A DNA stretch of 53,602 bases from Nitrospinaceae bacterium (GTDB taxonomy: Bacteria; Nitrospinota; Nitrospinia; Nitrospinales; VA-1), in the NCBI GenBank assembly GCA_029261455.1, contig JAJDBH010000111.1, forward strand, positions 1-53,602. Reading direction: 5' to 3'. A program made the position numbers and the translations under genes. Below the pieces are notes generated by a model. It saw nothing but the letters and a program-made list of their open reading frames with translations, searched no databases and was not told where the DNA came from. Positions 34,984-44,817 of this stretch are shown here, piece after piece (the first letter of the stretch is position 1; each line of letters begins with the position of its first letter).

Positions 34984-35916
34984 CTACAAACCCTCAATTG
35001 TCTTTGCGACTACCGAGAAAACAGAAAACATATTCTCAATGGAACATTTGTCCAGCGTATCGGCAAGAGTGTGCCAGTAGGGATAGTCAAAATCTATCAG
35101 AACCGTGGATGGAATGCCCATGCGGTGGAAGGGATAATGGTCATCATAAATGGTATATTTCACGGACTCTTTAAATGACTGTGCGCCCTGCCCTCTGGCA
35201 ACATCATAAATTTTATCGAGAAAACTTGAACTGCCTTTGAGGGAGAAGGTCTCCTTGAATATCTGCAAATCCTTATCGCCCACCATGTCAATGACCAGTA
35301 CCCAGTAGGGCCATTTTTCTTTTTCTACCTGGATCAGTTGCTGGGCGTAAAAAGTCGACCCCAGCAGTTTCAGTCCTGAATCTTTGCCACCAAAATCTTC
35401 TCCATCAAAAAAAACTAAATGAACAGGTCGAGCAACAGGATGCTGACTAAGATATTGCGCCAGTCCAAGTAAAACCGCAGTGCCGGAACCACCATCGTTC
35501 GCCCCCAAAATAGGTGCGGACCAGTTTTCAGGGTTTAGGTCCTCCTCGGCAAAGGGGCGGGTATCAAAATGCGCGCCAATTAAAATAGGGGCACCGCCTT
35601 CGGTTCCATTAAACCTAAGCTCTAAATTGACCATATCCATAGAGGACGATTTGGAGGTGCGGACTGAAAATGGATGTTCCACCACCTGATCAGCATAGTT
35701 TGCTCCCACCCTGCGGATCAAAGCCAGAGTTTCACGGTAGCCTTCACTGCCAGGGTTTCTAGGGCCGTAGGCACAAAGAGTCTCCAGATAATTCCATATG
35801 ACCCGGCTGTACTTTTTGGAGTCGATAGAACTCGCAAAACCGGGCAAGCTCCCAAAAAGCACGAAAACCATACTCCCAACCACTATAAAATTTCGAATCT
35901 GCCTGAATTGTTTCAT
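34984..35916 (-). CDS. M28-family peptidase/glutaminyl-cyclase-like protein
   Basis: This 310-residue exported zinc enzyme has a signal peptide (to ~Ala28). Family motifs are in order: IGAHFDTRPF, LGANDGGSGTAVLL, FFDGEDFGG, VIDMVGDKD and DDHYPFHRMG with DYPYWHTLADT. The pattern is closest to the glutaminyl-peptide cyclotransferase branch of M28, which forms N-terminal pyroglutamate; aminopeptidase activity is the alternative. The Nudix gene lies 13 nt upstream on the same strand. Confidence 0.88.
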   Translation of the reverse strand: MKQFRQIRNFIVVGSMVFVLFGSLPGFASSIDSKKYSRVIWNYLETLCAYGPRNPGSEGYRETLALIRRVGANYADQVVEHPFSVRTSKSSSMDMVNLELRFNGTEGGAPILIGAHFDTRPFAEEDLNPENWSAPILGANDGGSGTAVLLGLAQYLSQHPVARPVHLVFFDGEDFGGKDSGLKLLGSTFYAQQLIQVEKEKWPYWVLVIDMVGDKDLQIFKETFSLKGSSSFLDKIYDVARGQGAQSFKESVKYTIYDDHYPFHRMGIPSTVLIDFDYPYWHTLADTLDKCSIENMFSVFSVVAKTIEGL

Positions 35917-35929
35917 ATATGATAGTTTC

Positions 35930-36358
35930 TCAAGGTTTTAGCTGCCCGACACCGGCCCGGCCATTTTCCCGCCAATTGAAATAATCCTTCAATATAAGGG
36001 CGTGGTCAAACACAATCGGTTCTGGAAGCATATTTTTTGTAAAAAGGCCTGCTTTTTGGGCATCTGAGCCCGCTTGCGCCTCTCCGGCGGCCCGCCCGAC
36101 GAAAACAGTAGATATGTTATGTTGTCGGGAATCGCGCTCAGGGTCTGAGTATGTATGAAACTGTCCTAATAGATCCACCACCATTCCCGTCTCTTCCAAA
36201 GCTTCCCGACGGGCCGCAGACTCCAGGGATTCTCCATAATCGACAAACCCGCCGGGCAATGCCCAACCATGTGGAGGGTTCTTTCTCTCTATTAGGATGA
36301 TTCCATCACCCTGCTCAATAATGATATCTACCGTGGGAATTGGGTTTTTAAAGTTCAT
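35930..36358 (-). CDS. Nudix hydrolase
   Basis: This 142-residue cytoplasmic pyrophosphohydrolase has a complete Nudix box, [24 protein letters not shown] split across GX5EX7REVXEE-type positions, preceded by GWALPGG. The early segment [20 protein letters not shown] is of the ADP-ribose/NADH-type subgroup, but the substrate is not certain. It is the first gene of a pair with the M28 peptidase. Confidence 0.9.
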   Translation of the reverse strand: MNFKNPIPTVDIIIEQGDGIILIERKNPPHGWALPGGFVDYGESLESAARREALEETGMVVDLLGQFHTYSDPERDSRQHNISTVFVGRAAGEAQAGSDAQKAGLFTKNMLPEPIVFDHALILKDYFNWRENGRAGVGQLKP

Positions 36359-36544
36359 AAATCAATACACCAATAAAGTAATAAAGCAAAACCTATGTTT
36401 TTTGAGCGAATACTGTCTCAATTGGAACCCAACCCGACCCAGCACACAACATCAACGTTCGGGAATCGGATAAATAAACCCCGGATCTCATTTAATTTAA
36501 AGGCCTAAGAAGTAAAAATTATACGGTTTTTTACACAATCCGAC

Positions 36545-36571
36545 TAAAGTATATCCAGCCGATTCCGATAA
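36545..36571 (+). promoter_or_regulatory. sigma-28 (FliA) promoter of flgM
   Basis: TAAAGTAT, an 11-nt spacer and TCCGATAA match the flagellar sigma-28 consensus TAAAGTTT-N11-GCCGATAA at 14 of 16 positions. It lies about 110 nt before flgM. The rest of the 323-bp gap around it shows nothing else definite. Confidence 0.75.
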
Positions 36572-36681
36572 CTATAACAGAAGATCAGGTTTCACCTTGG
36601 AGGGTTAGAAAAAGATCTTTACTCCTAAATGGTAAAAAGTTAACCTGTTGAAGCTAAATTCACTTTTTAAGGACTGGTATC

Positions 36682-36999
36682 ATGGAAATTCCAGGCAACG
36701 ACTTTCGAATTAAAGGTAAAACGATTCAAGACCGGGTAAAGGTCGGGGACAAATCCGCTACTACCAAGAGCCAGGGTGGCGCTTCCTCTGCTGGCGGTAC
36801 TGAGCAGATTGCTATATCTTCCAAGGCCAAAGACATTCAAAAAGCGACCGAAGCGGTAAATTCGGCCCCTGATATTCGTGTCGAAAAAGTGGATCGGATT
36901 AAAGACCAAATCGCGAATGGCAGTTATCGCGTATCCAGTGAGCAACTCGCTGAAAAAGTTCTTGAAAACATCATCACGGAATCTAAATTTCTCGGTTAA
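36682..36999 (+). CDS. flgM: anti-sigma-28 factor FlgM
   Basis: This 105-residue protein has a disordered N-terminus and the C-terminal FlgM helix region (VEKVDRIKDQIANGSYRVSS then EQLAEKVLENI). FlgM holds FliA inactive until the flagellar hook is complete, then is exported. No other flagellar gene is in the window, but the sigma-28-type promoter upstream fits the feedback known for this gene. Confidence 0.88.
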   Translation: MEIPGNDFRIKGKTIQDRVKVGDKSATTKSQGGASSAGGTEQIAISSKAKDIQKATEAVNSAPDIRVEKVDRIKDQIANGSYRVSSEQLAEKVLENIITESKFLG

Positions 37000-37108
37000 T
37001 TTCTCACCCCTACTCTGAAATTTTCCGCAAAAAAGCAGTTTTCTTACCTATTCTGATCCAGACGCAAGACCTGCACCCTGAAAAGACAAAAAATTAAGGA
37101 GAAGCGAA

Positions 37109-37339
37109 CTATTTGTGTTGGGTAGATGCCACACGAGTAGGAAGGGCTTGCAAAAACTGTTCGAGTTGGCCAATCAGGGTGGTGACCTCCATGCCATGCA
37201 TCAAGGCCCCGCTTTCCAAGGTATCAAATTTCACAGCAAAGCAACTGCCGCAGGACATCTGTTTTTCATTGAAAAACTTCATGGCCTCAGGATAAGTATT
37301 GAGAATTTCGTTGATCCTGGTATTTTTATTAACAACCAT
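37109..37339 (-). CDS. DUF1858 domain protein
   Basis: This 76-residue protein has the DUF1858 core: NTRINEILNTYPEAMKFFNE, then a CGSC pair (MSCGSCFAVKFDTLE). The domain is found alone or attached to hybrid-cluster and other redox proteins and may bind a ligand or metal through its cysteines. ATG at 37339 is preferred: GAGG lies 11 nt upstream, and the longer frame begins only with TTG. Confidence 0.8.
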   Translation of the reverse strand: MVVNKNTRINEILNTYPEAMKFFNEKQMSCGSCFAVKFDTLESGALMHGMEVTTLIGQLEQFLQALPTRVASTQHK

Positions 37340-37421
37340 ATTATTCAAATCCTCTTGCCCCTTTAACAAGGTTATGCTAGCATCTAACCTTCTTCAAGAC
37401 AATCTATTTTCGGAGTAATTG

Positions 37422-37616
37422 ATGTCCCTTAAATGTGAAGTTTGCGATAAAAAACCCCAGTTTGGCAACAATGTCAGTCACGCGAACAACAAAACTCGAC
37501 GACGCTGGAAGCCGAATATCAAAAAGTTGCGTGTGGTGATGAAGGGTTCTGTAAAGACCATGAAAATCTGCACCCGTTGCATCAAGTCAGGAAAAATAAC
37601 TAAAGCCATCAGGTAG
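37422..37616 (+). CDS. rpmB: ribosomal protein bL28
   Basis: This 64-residue large-subunit protein has the usual [17 protein letters not shown] core. Two CxxC pairs (CEVC, CTRC) identify the zinc-binding C+ form. GGAG precedes the ATG. The last 8 bases overlap the 3' end of the convergent rel gene. Confidence 0.96.
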   Translation: MSLKCEVCDKKPQFGNNVSHANNKTRRRWKPNIKKLRVVMKGSVKTMKICTRCIKSGKITKAIR

Positions 37617-39855
37617 TACTCAGTTCCGGTTCTCCTTGTGTCCCCAGTTTTTCACCTAAGGCCTCCAGCCTGCTTTTGATCGGCGCATTTTTATTGAAGT
37701 CTTTGATCCGCTCCAGGTAAATCACACCATCGACCTGACGCATTTTTTCAAGAATTTGATTCAGGTGTTCAACATCCTGGATTTCTATTGACAGGTCAAA
37801 GTAGGCTCTTTTGTTTGCCCCTTGCTGAACATTAGCGCGCGTGATATTGATCCCGCATTCTGCGAAGGCCTGGCTGATGGTGGCCATGATTCCAGGCTTG
37901 TCAGACGCAACAATCGCGATATGAGCCTGGTAAATGATATTCGTGCCCGTATCCCATTCAACGCCTACAAGCCGCTCCGGGTCATTAATAACAGTCCCCA
38001 CACTGGGACAGTCTATATGGTGCACTGTAACCCCTCGGCCTCTCGTGATGTACCCAATGATCGGCTCTCCAGGAAGAGGATGGCAACACTTGCCAATTCG
38101 GATGAGAATATTTTCATTGAAACACTGAACTTTAATGGCATTACCCGAGGATTCCGGTGGCTGGCTTTCTTTAAGCTTGATCAATGTCTTCTCACGGTGC
38201 TCTTTTCCCTCCAGCTTTTCTCTCGGAATCAGTTTTTCGATGACATGATAAGTCGACAACTTTCCGATTCCAACTCCCATCAACAAACTGTCGGTAGAAT
38301 TAAAACCGCAAGCCTGAGCGGCTTCTTCGAAAGCCTTGCCATCCATTTCTATCGCCGGATCCAGACCGTATTCGCGAATCTCTTTCGCCAGAAGTTCTTT
38401 CCCCAAACTCAAACTTCTTGAGCGCTCTTCTGTGTTTATGTAGTTGGATATCCGACTCCGTGCCTTAGAAGTTTTAACAAAGGCCAGCCAGTCACGACTG
38501 GGAGATGCTTCCTCGGAGGTGGAGATTTCTACCTGATCCCCATCTTTTAACTTATAACGCAGAGGAACTGCCTTACCGTTTACTTTTGCGCACTGACAAT
38601 GACATCCTACGTCCGTATGGACCTCGAACGCGAAGTCAACGGGGGTCGCACTTTGCGGCAGGGCTATCACATCACCTCCAGGGGTAAAAACATAAACCTC
38701 ATCTGGAAACAGGTTTACCTTGAAGGCATTAAGAAACTCTTTTGGATTTTTTAAGTCTTTCTGATTTTCAAGAAGATGCCGAACCCATGACAATTGCTGG
38801 TTCATCGGTTTTTCATCCTCGCCATTTTTTTCTTTATAACGCCAGTGAGACGCAATGCCTCCCTGACACACCTTATGCATTTCCTCCGAGCGAATCTGCA
38901 CTTCCACCCTTTCTCCTCTTGGACCGATCACCGTGGTATGGAGGGACTGGTACATATTCGGCTTGGGCATGGCAATATAATCCTTGAACTTCCCCGGTAT
39001 GGGTTTCCAAATGGAATGCACCAGCCCTAAAACAGAATAGCAATCGCGTAAGGATTCGGCCAAAACCCGAACACCAATCAGATCATGAACATCTTCAAAG
39101 CTAATAGCCTGATCCATCATCTTTTTATAAATGCTAAAAAATTGTTTGGGCCTTCCCCCAACTTTCCCGGGAATTCCCGCTTCCTTCAACTCTTTCACTA
39201 GTCGAGAGGTGACTTTTTCCACATACTGAGCTCGATTGTCCTTGCCCTTTGCTACTTTTTCCTCAATGGTGCGATATTCTTCAGGATAGAGATAACGAAA
39301 CGAACCATTTTCCAATTCGGCTTTTAACCAACCAATACCGAGACGGTTGGCAATGGGGGCGTATATTTCCAGAGTCTCCCGGGCAATCCTTCTTTGTCTC
39401 TCTTCTGATAAGGAACCCAGGGTCTGCATATTATGTGCCCGGTCGGCAAGCTTGATCAAAACCACCCGGATATCATGGGCCATGGCAAAGATCATCTTCC
39501 TGTAGTTTTCGGCTTGGCTTTCTTCGTGGCTGGAAAAATGGATCTTGCTGATCTTGGTCACGCCATCCACAAGCTGAAAGATTTCGTCGCCAAATAATTC
39601 TTGGATTTCTTCTGGAGTAGAAAGGGTATCTTCTATGGTATCGTGCAACAGGCCCGCGGCTACGGTGGTAGCGTCCAGCTTTAGTTTAACTAGATTATGA
39701 GCCACCTCAAGAGGATGAGATATATAGGCTTCCCCAGATCTTCGACTCTGCCCCCGGTGAGCCTTGGCGGAATAAATATAAGCATTCAGAATGATGTCGA
39801 CATCAGCATCAGGCATGTATTCCAATAGCGCGTCTGTCAGATCCTGAACTTTCAT
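37609..39855 (-). CDS. rel: bifunctional (p)ppGpp synthetase/hydrolase (Rel/SpoT)
   Basis: The 748-residue Rel/SpoT protein has an intact HD hydrolase domain ([17 protein letters not shown]). Its synthetase domain has [19 protein letters not shown], the RxKD-type basic version of bifunctional enzymes. TGS ([20 protein letters not shown]) and C-terminal ACT domains follow. It makes and degrades the stringent-response alarmone. The frame continues upstream to a GTG at 39948, but the ATG used gives the standard N-terminus [20 protein letters not shown]. Cytoplasmic and ribosome-associated by family. Confidence 0.95.
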   Translation of the reverse strand: MKVQDLTDALLEYMPDADVDIILNAYIYSAKAHRGQSRRSGEAYISHPLEVAHNLVKLKLDATTVAAGLLHDTIEDTLSTPEEIQELFGDEIFQLVDGVTKISKIHFSSHEESQAENYRKMIFAMAHDIRVVLIKLADRAHNMQTLGSLSEERQRRIARETLEIYAPIANRLGIGWLKAELENGSFRYLYPEEYRTIEEKVAKGKDNRAQYVEKVTSRLVKELKEAGIPGKVGGRPKQFFSIYKKMMDQAISFEDVHDLIGVRVLAESLRDCYSVLGLVHSIWKPIPGKFKDYIAMPKPNMYQSLHTTVIGPRGERVEVQIRSEEMHKVCQGGIASHWRYKEKNGEDEKPMNQQLSWVRHLLENQKDLKNPKEFLNAFKVNLFPDEVYVFTPGGDVIALPQSATPVDFAFEVHTDVGCHCQCAKVNGKAVPLRYKLKDGDQVEISTSEEASPSRDWLAFVKTSKARSRISNYINTEERSRSLSLGKELLAKEIREYGLDPAIEMDGKAFEEAAQACGFNSTDSLLMGVGIGKLSTYHVIEKLIPREKLEGKEHREKTLIKLKESQPPESSGNAIKVQCFNENILIRIGKCCHPLPGEPIIGYITRGRGVTVHHIDCPSVGTVINDPERLVGVEWDTGTNIIYQAHIAIVASDKPGIMATISQAFAECGINITRANVQQGANKRAYFDLSIEIQDVEHLNQILEKMRQVDGVIYLERIKDFNKNAPIKSRLEALGEKLGTQGEPELSTT

Positions 39856-40022
39856 AGCAGGAATGAAACCTCCATTATTTATCCACTCGACCAAAAATAA
39901 AAACAGCCAGCGGAGAAGCATAAACCTTTTAATTAAGGATACTTCCACAAGTTTTTTCTGTCAACGTTCAATCGTGGCAGAACTACTTGCTCCCACACGG
40001 CTTGCACGTTAATATTAGGGCC

Positions 40023-42134
40023 ATGAAACACATACCTTCCCTAAACGATCCAATGCAGTTTATAAAAGGGGTCGGTCCAAGAAAAGCGATTCTCCTTGAA
40101 AAACTCCGTCTAACAAGTATTGAAGACTGTCTTTATTTTCTGCCTTTCCGGTTTGAAGACCGCACCCAATTTAAAAAAATTTCCCAAGCCATTCCCGGTG
40201 AATACGTCACTCTCACAGGTGAAGTCCTCAACTCTGGAACAATGTTTATGGGGCGTCGAAAAAGGGTGTTTGAAGTCATCGTTCAAGATGAAACAGGAAT
40301 CATTCGGGCAAAATGGTTCCGGTTCAACGAAACTTATATGAAGGAAAAGTTTGCAACGGGACAAAAAATCATTTTTTCAGGAAAACCCACCATTAACAAA
40401 CGTTCTGGACTGGAAATCATCCACCCGGATACCGAGCAAGTTTCAGGAAAAAACGTCAGCTCACTCGAAATAGGAAAAATCGTTCCCGTTTACCATGTCA
40501 CAGATGGTCTGCATCTTAAATCCATGCGAACCATCATTAAAAATGTTCTCGATAAATACCTGCATCTGGCTGAAGAGTTTCTTCCCGATGACCTGATCCA
40601 ACGGCACAATTTCATGCCCCGGTCAGAAGCTCTTACCCAATCCCATTTCCCGCCAGAAGGTTCCTCTTTGGAAGAACTGGATGCCTTTAAGACTCCGGCA
40701 CAAAGACGGCTGGTCTTTGAAGAACTATTCCTGATCCAACTAGCTCTGGCATTCAGAAAAAATCGCGCTGGAGAAGAACACATAGGAACAGCCTTTAAAA
40801 CTCGCGGAGAACTCATCAAACGGTTTGTCAAGCTATTGCCCTTCACTTTAACGGGAGCACAAAAAAAAGTGCTCGGCGAAATCATGAAAGACCTGGAAAA
40901 AGAGAAACCCATGAACCGCCTGATTCAAGGAGATGTTGGGAGCGGCAAAACCATTGTCGCTCTCACCGCTTTGTTGACCGCTGTAGATAATGGAACACAA
41001 TCTGCGTTAATGGTTCCGACAGAAATTCTCGCCGAACAACACTATTTAAACATCCGCCCCTTTTGTGAAAAATTAGGCATCGAAATCAAACTGGTGACCA
41101 GTGCACTCAAGGGCAAAGAGCGAAAAATCCATTTGGAGGACATACTATCCGGAAAAACACAAATTGTTGTCGGGACCCACTCTCTGATTCAAAAAGATAT
41201 CCAATTTAAAAAACTGGGCTTGGCGGTCATTGATGAACAACATCGATTTGGAGTCATGCAAAGAGAAGCTATCGGCAAGAAAGGCGATCACCCACACCTT
41301 CTCATCATGACAGCCACACCCATCCCAAGGTCTCTTGCACTCACTCTCTATGGAGATATGGATGTATCACTTTTAGATGAGCTCCCCCCAGGGCGACAGG
41401 AAATTGCAACCAACCTGTTTTTTGAAAATCGAAGGGAAAAGGCTTATGGCATCATGGAAAAACAGCTGCAACAAGGCAGGCAGGCTTTTGTCGTCTGTCC
41501 GTTAATTGAGGAGTCCGAGTCCATCGACCTTAAAGCGGCAGTAACTGTTTTTGATTTTATTCAAGAACAGTACCCCAATTTCACCGCCTGCATGATACAT
41601 GGAAAACTCAAAAAAGAAGAACGCCAGGACATCATGTCTCGGTTCCTTAAAAAAGAAATTCAGATCTTGGTTTCCACAACAGTCATTGAGGTGGGCATTG
41701 ACGTCCCTAATGCCACCGTCATGATTATAGAGCACGCTGAGCGGTTCGGCCTGGCTCAGTTGCATCAGCTACGCGGACGTGTGGGCCGGGGAAGTCATGC
41801 CTCATACTGCCTGCTGATGGCCTACCATCCGGTATCTGAGGAAGGGCAAGCTCGCATGAAAGCCATGCAAAACTCCGGTGATGGATTCGTCATCGCTGAA
41901 GAGGATTTAAAAATCCGTGGTCCCGGAGACTTCATGGGCACCCGACAATCGGGAATACCTCTTTTAAAAATCGCCAACCTGCTTCGCGATATTCAGGTGC
42001 TGGAAACAGCTCGTAACGAAGCTTTTCAACTCATTGAAAGTGATCCGGATTTTTCAGACCCCAAACACCAGCCGTTAAACAAAGCCTTAAAAAGGTTTCT
42101 CGGTAACTATATGGAATTGATGGATGTAATTTAA
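40023..42134 (+). CDS. recG: ATP-dependent DNA helicase RecG
   Basis: This 703-residue superfamily 2 helicase remodels stalled forks and branched recombination intermediates. An N-terminal wedge/OB domain (~55-170) is followed by helicase motifs I (GDVGSGKT), II (VIDEQHRFG), III (LLIMTATPIPRSLALTLYG), V and VI (QLHQLRGRVGRG). The C-terminal DFMGTRQSGIP is typical. The ATG was chosen at MKHIPSLND, since the 12 residues before it have no family character. Confidence 0.95.
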   Translation: MKHIPSLNDPMQFIKGVGPRKAILLEKLRLTSIEDCLYFLPFRFEDRTQFKKISQAIPGEYVTLTGEVLNSGTMFMGRRKRVFEVIVQDETGIIRAKWFRFNETYMKEKFATGQKIIFSGKPTINKRSGLEIIHPDTEQVSGKNVSSLEIGKIVPVYHVTDGLHLKSMRTIIKNVLDKYLHLAEEFLPDDLIQRHNFMPRSEALTQSHFPPEGSSLEELDAFKTPAQRRLVFEELFLIQLALAFRKNRAGEEHIGTAFKTRGELIKRFVKLLPFTLTGAQKKVLGEIMKDLEKEKPMNRLIQGDVGSGKTIVALTALLTAVDNGTQSALMVPTEILAEQHYLNIRPFCEKLGIEIKLVTSALKGKERKIHLEDILSGKTQIVVGTHSLIQKDIQFKKLGLAVIDEQHRFGVMQREAIGKKGDHPHLLIMTATPIPRSLALTLYGDMDVSLLDELPPGRQEIATNLFFENRREKAYGIMEKQLQQGRQAFVVCPLIEESESIDLKAAVTVFDFIQEQYPNFTACMIHGKLKKEERQDIMSRFLKKEIQILVSTTVIEVGIDVPNATVMIIEHAERFGLAQLHQLRGRVGRGSHASYCLLMAYHPVSEEGQARMKAMQNSGDGFVIAEEDLKIRGPGDFMGTRQSGIPLLKIANLLRDIQVLETARNEAFQLIESDPDFSDPKHQPLNKALKRFLGNYMELMDVI

Positions 42135-42446
42135 AGACAGGTCTGCAAACCAGATCAAAGAATTTGAATCATGATTTTTAAATAGTCTAATGATCAAAAG
42201 CCCCTAAGACTTACACTTCACAGTCACCCTCCCCCTTCATGTACACATGCTCCTACACCAAATCATCAAATCACTATCACCCTAAACTGCTTGATAAATT
42301 GACATCAATATCCATAGCATCACTTTTCCCATTACAAATAGGGCTGATACTTTAATGTCACATCTTCAATAAAAACAGGCATTTCTTTGTTTTTCATAGC
42401 TTTACAAAGATTATTTGATGTATTATTAGTTGGGGAGATTAAATAA
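42135..42446. other. intergenic region, 312 bp
   Basis: No gene is supported here. A small hairpin (GGTCTG / CAGATC) follows the recG stop without a U-run. A weak promoter-like TTTACA...TTATTA lies just before the next gene, and the GGGGAGA ribosome binding site of the helical protein ends the region. Confidence 0.5.
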
Positions 42447-44315
42447 ATGATAGATTCCAAAGCTCTGCCTGAGCTCAAGAAACATATTGCGACTTTGACA
42501 AACCAACTGTCTCTTTTCGAGACCAAAGTCAAAAATTCGCCTGATATTGAACCGGGAGAAAAAGGTCCCGAAGAAGAAAGGGAGCGAATTTTATCCATTC
42601 TTGCCTCCTATCAGGAAAAGCTCCCTAAAATAGAAAAGGATGCTAGCGGCCCCCTTTATAAAAATGGTTCCGACCCCATCGACATACCAACCGCTCTTCA
42701 AAGTTTGGAAGAAATCGACACAACTTTAAAAGAGCTAATACAGGATGCGGAAGAAATTTCGGAGAACCAGTATGAATGCAAGCTGGAAATCTATAAGCAA
42801 GAAATTTTAAAGACTGTAGAACTCATTCTCTCCACTTTCGATTATGTTCTTCCCAATATTAGGTTTGAGTTGAACTTCATGGAAAAGTATTACCGGGCAC
42901 CGGCAAACATGAGCAAAAGCGTTATGCCCGAATTGAACGATCTGGTTCACAACCTGGAGGAGCACGACATAACCCTCGATGAGTTTTTCAAGGGCTATAA
43001 GAATGGTGAAAACAAGGTCCTAGGTTACAACGTATTACGTATGAAGAATGGGCTTTTCTCCAAGTATCAATTCTTCGACAACTCCCCCGATGCTTACAAA
43101 GAACTTAACGATATTTACTACCAAGTTTGTAAATACATGGAATTCTTTTTAAAAGATAAAAGGTCGGAACCCGATTTGGGAAAATTCTATTTTCAGGTTA
43201 AAGAAATGAGCATGCAGATTTCGCGCATGAGTGATGTCTTTGAAACAGGGGCGTTTCTCACTTCTTTAATGAAAAAATCCAAGAAAAAATATTCTTATGT
43301 AGATGAGGTGAGAAAATCATCCGCCCTCTTGCAGAAGTTTAACGAACTTAAAAAATCTCTCATTATCTACAACGAGCAAGAACTAAAACGGGCGCAAAGA
43401 GCTCTGGAGTCCAAGTTTTCTCAGGAGGGTGAAAAAGGACGGCTTAAAGCCATTGTTGATGAAACCTGGACTTGCATTAAGGACAAACAAATCGATTTTT
43501 CCAGGCTCGACATGATTTTCTCAAAGCTACTAAAAAAGAATTTCAATATTGTTGTCCGGGAAAAAGATGCCGAAGACATCACTATTACAATCACCCCTCA
43601 TCATGAAAAAAAATATGGTCGAGATATACTGAGCCGAATAAATATTATTATTCAAGAAATAGATTTCTGGTATCCACCCAATGAGAAACAACTACTATTT
43701 CAAAACATCGCTAAAACCACAGAAAAAATTCAAGCTGATGCACCCTTGGACAAAAAAGAATTCATGACGATGATGCAGAGTTATGACCAGAATATGGAAA
43801 AAAATATAAGAAAAACCTATCCTGATAAAGTTAAAGAACTGACAAATATTTATTCTGCTTTTAACAAACTATTTCCGGGGAGAGTTCAAAAAGTAAAACT
43901 GGAAAAGAGGCTGATGAACTACAGTATCTGGGATGAAATTTCTGAGGATATCGAGATAGTTAAAAGGAATATTGCCGTTCTTTCCTCCAGCAATGCTTCC
44001 ATGAAAAAGAACGTTAATAAGTTCCCTTTTTTACGGGTGGCCATTGAGCACCTTTCACAGGTACTCTATGATCTCTCCATGCAGTTATACATTTCCTTCG
44101 AGGGGATTGATGGCCGAAGCGTCACCAATATGACCAACATACTCTCCACCTACAACGAGTTCAGAGACATCCCCAGCCTTTGGGCCGCGTTTTCTCACTA
44201 CTTCTCAAAATCCAGTATGCCTAATTTGAGCGTTAACGAAAAAGTTATGATCGAATTAACCCGAGACCCTCGTTGCCAGACACAGTTGGAACAACTATTT
44301 AATAAAGATAAATGA
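42447..44315 (+). CDS. large helical cytoplasmic protein of unknown function
   Basis: I do not recognise this 622-residue protein. It is nearly all alpha-helical, rich in Lys, Glu, Ser and Met, with short coiled-coil stretches at ~1-60 (ELKKHIATLTNQLSLFETKV) and ~280-330 (SALLQKFNELKKSLIIYNEQ). It has no signal peptide, transmembrane segment or P-loop, and only three cysteines. GGGAGA before the ATG, consistent codon use and the length leave little doubt it is real. It is followed after 94 nt by a CBS protein with its own promoter. It may be a lineage-specific structural or regulatory protein. Confidence 0.8.
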   Translation: MIDSKALPELKKHIATLTNQLSLFETKVKNSPDIEPGEKGPEEERERILSILASYQEKLPKIEKDASGPLYKNGSDPIDIPTALQSLEEIDTTLKELIQDAEEISENQYECKLEIYKQEILKTVELILSTFDYVLPNIRFELNFMEKYYRAPANMSKSVMPELNDLVHNLEEHDITLDEFFKGYKNGENKVLGYNVLRMKNGLFSKYQFFDNSPDAYKELNDIYYQVCKYMEFFLKDKRSEPDLGKFYFQVKEMSMQISRMSDVFETGAFLTSLMKKSKKKYSYVDEVRKSSALLQKFNELKKSLIIYNEQELKRAQRALESKFSQEGEKGRLKAIVDETWTCIKDKQIDFSRLDMIFSKLLKKNFNIVVREKDAEDITITITPHHEKKYGRDILSRINIIIQEIDFWYPPNEKQLLFQNIAKTTEKIQADAPLDKKEFMTMMQSYDQNMEKNIRKTYPDKVKELTNIYSAFNKLFPGRVQKVKLEKRLMNYSIWDEISEDIEIVKRNIAVLSSSNASMKKNVNKFPFLRVAIEHLSQVLYDLSMQLYISFEGIDGRSVTNMTNILSTYNEFRDIPSLWAAFSHYFSKSSMPNLSVNEKVMIELTRDPRCQTQLEQLFNKDK

Positions 44316-44342
44316 GCAAATCCTGACAGTGCGCTTGCTGCA

Positions 44343-44375
44343 TTGACAGATTCCAATACTGGGACTAAATTAGTC
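44343..44375 (+). promoter_or_regulatory. sigma-70 promoter with overlapping palindrome
   Basis: TTGACA, a 17-nt spacer and TAAATT lie 40 nt before the CBS gene. The palindrome GACTAA-A-TTAGTC (44363-44375) covers the -10 element and could be a repressor site. Confidence 0.55.
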
Positions 44376-44409
44376 TTGTCGGTCAATACACTTTAAAGGG
44401 TGCCCTGAA

Positions 44410-44796
44410 ATGGAAAAAATTCGCAACTACATGGCAGAATCTCTTATGAGCATTGGACCCACGGAAAGTATTCTGCAAGCCAGTCACGTTATGCACGACA
44501 GTGAAGTCCATTCCCTGCTGGTTGAGGAGAGCGGAGAGTATATTGGGATCATTACCAATCACGATATCAGCAAAAAATTGGTTGCAGAAAACCTTGACCC
44601 TGAAAAGGTTCAGGTGGCCGAGGTCATGAGTTTTCCTCTTATTAAAATCGAAGCCCAAGAGAATATGGAAAAAGCGGCCCAGATAATGCGGGATCATAAT
44701 ATTCACCACTTGGAAGTCACAGAGCATGGACAAATGCTGGGAGTATTATCCATCACCGACTACCACAAGTATCTGGTAAAAAAACACCCGCGGTAG
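44410..44796 (+). CDS. tandem CBS-domain protein
   Basis: This 128-residue protein is made only of a CBS pair (Bateman module). CBS1 contains VEESGEYIGIITNHDISKKL, CBS2 contains TEHGQMLGVLSITDYHKYL. Such modules bind adenine nucleotides or related ligands and regulate partners. No attached catalytic domain is present. RBS is weak (AAGGG). It converges on the LRR/aminopeptidase operon. Confidence 0.88.
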   Translation: MEKIRNYMAESLMSIGPTESILQASHVMHDSEVHSLLVEESGEYIGIITNHDISKKLVAENLDPEKVQVAEVMSFPLIKIEAQENMEKAAQIMRDHNIHHLEVTEHGQMLGVLSITDYHKYLVKKHPR

Positions 44797-44817
44797 ACAG
44801 CCTGCTAACCACGCTGG

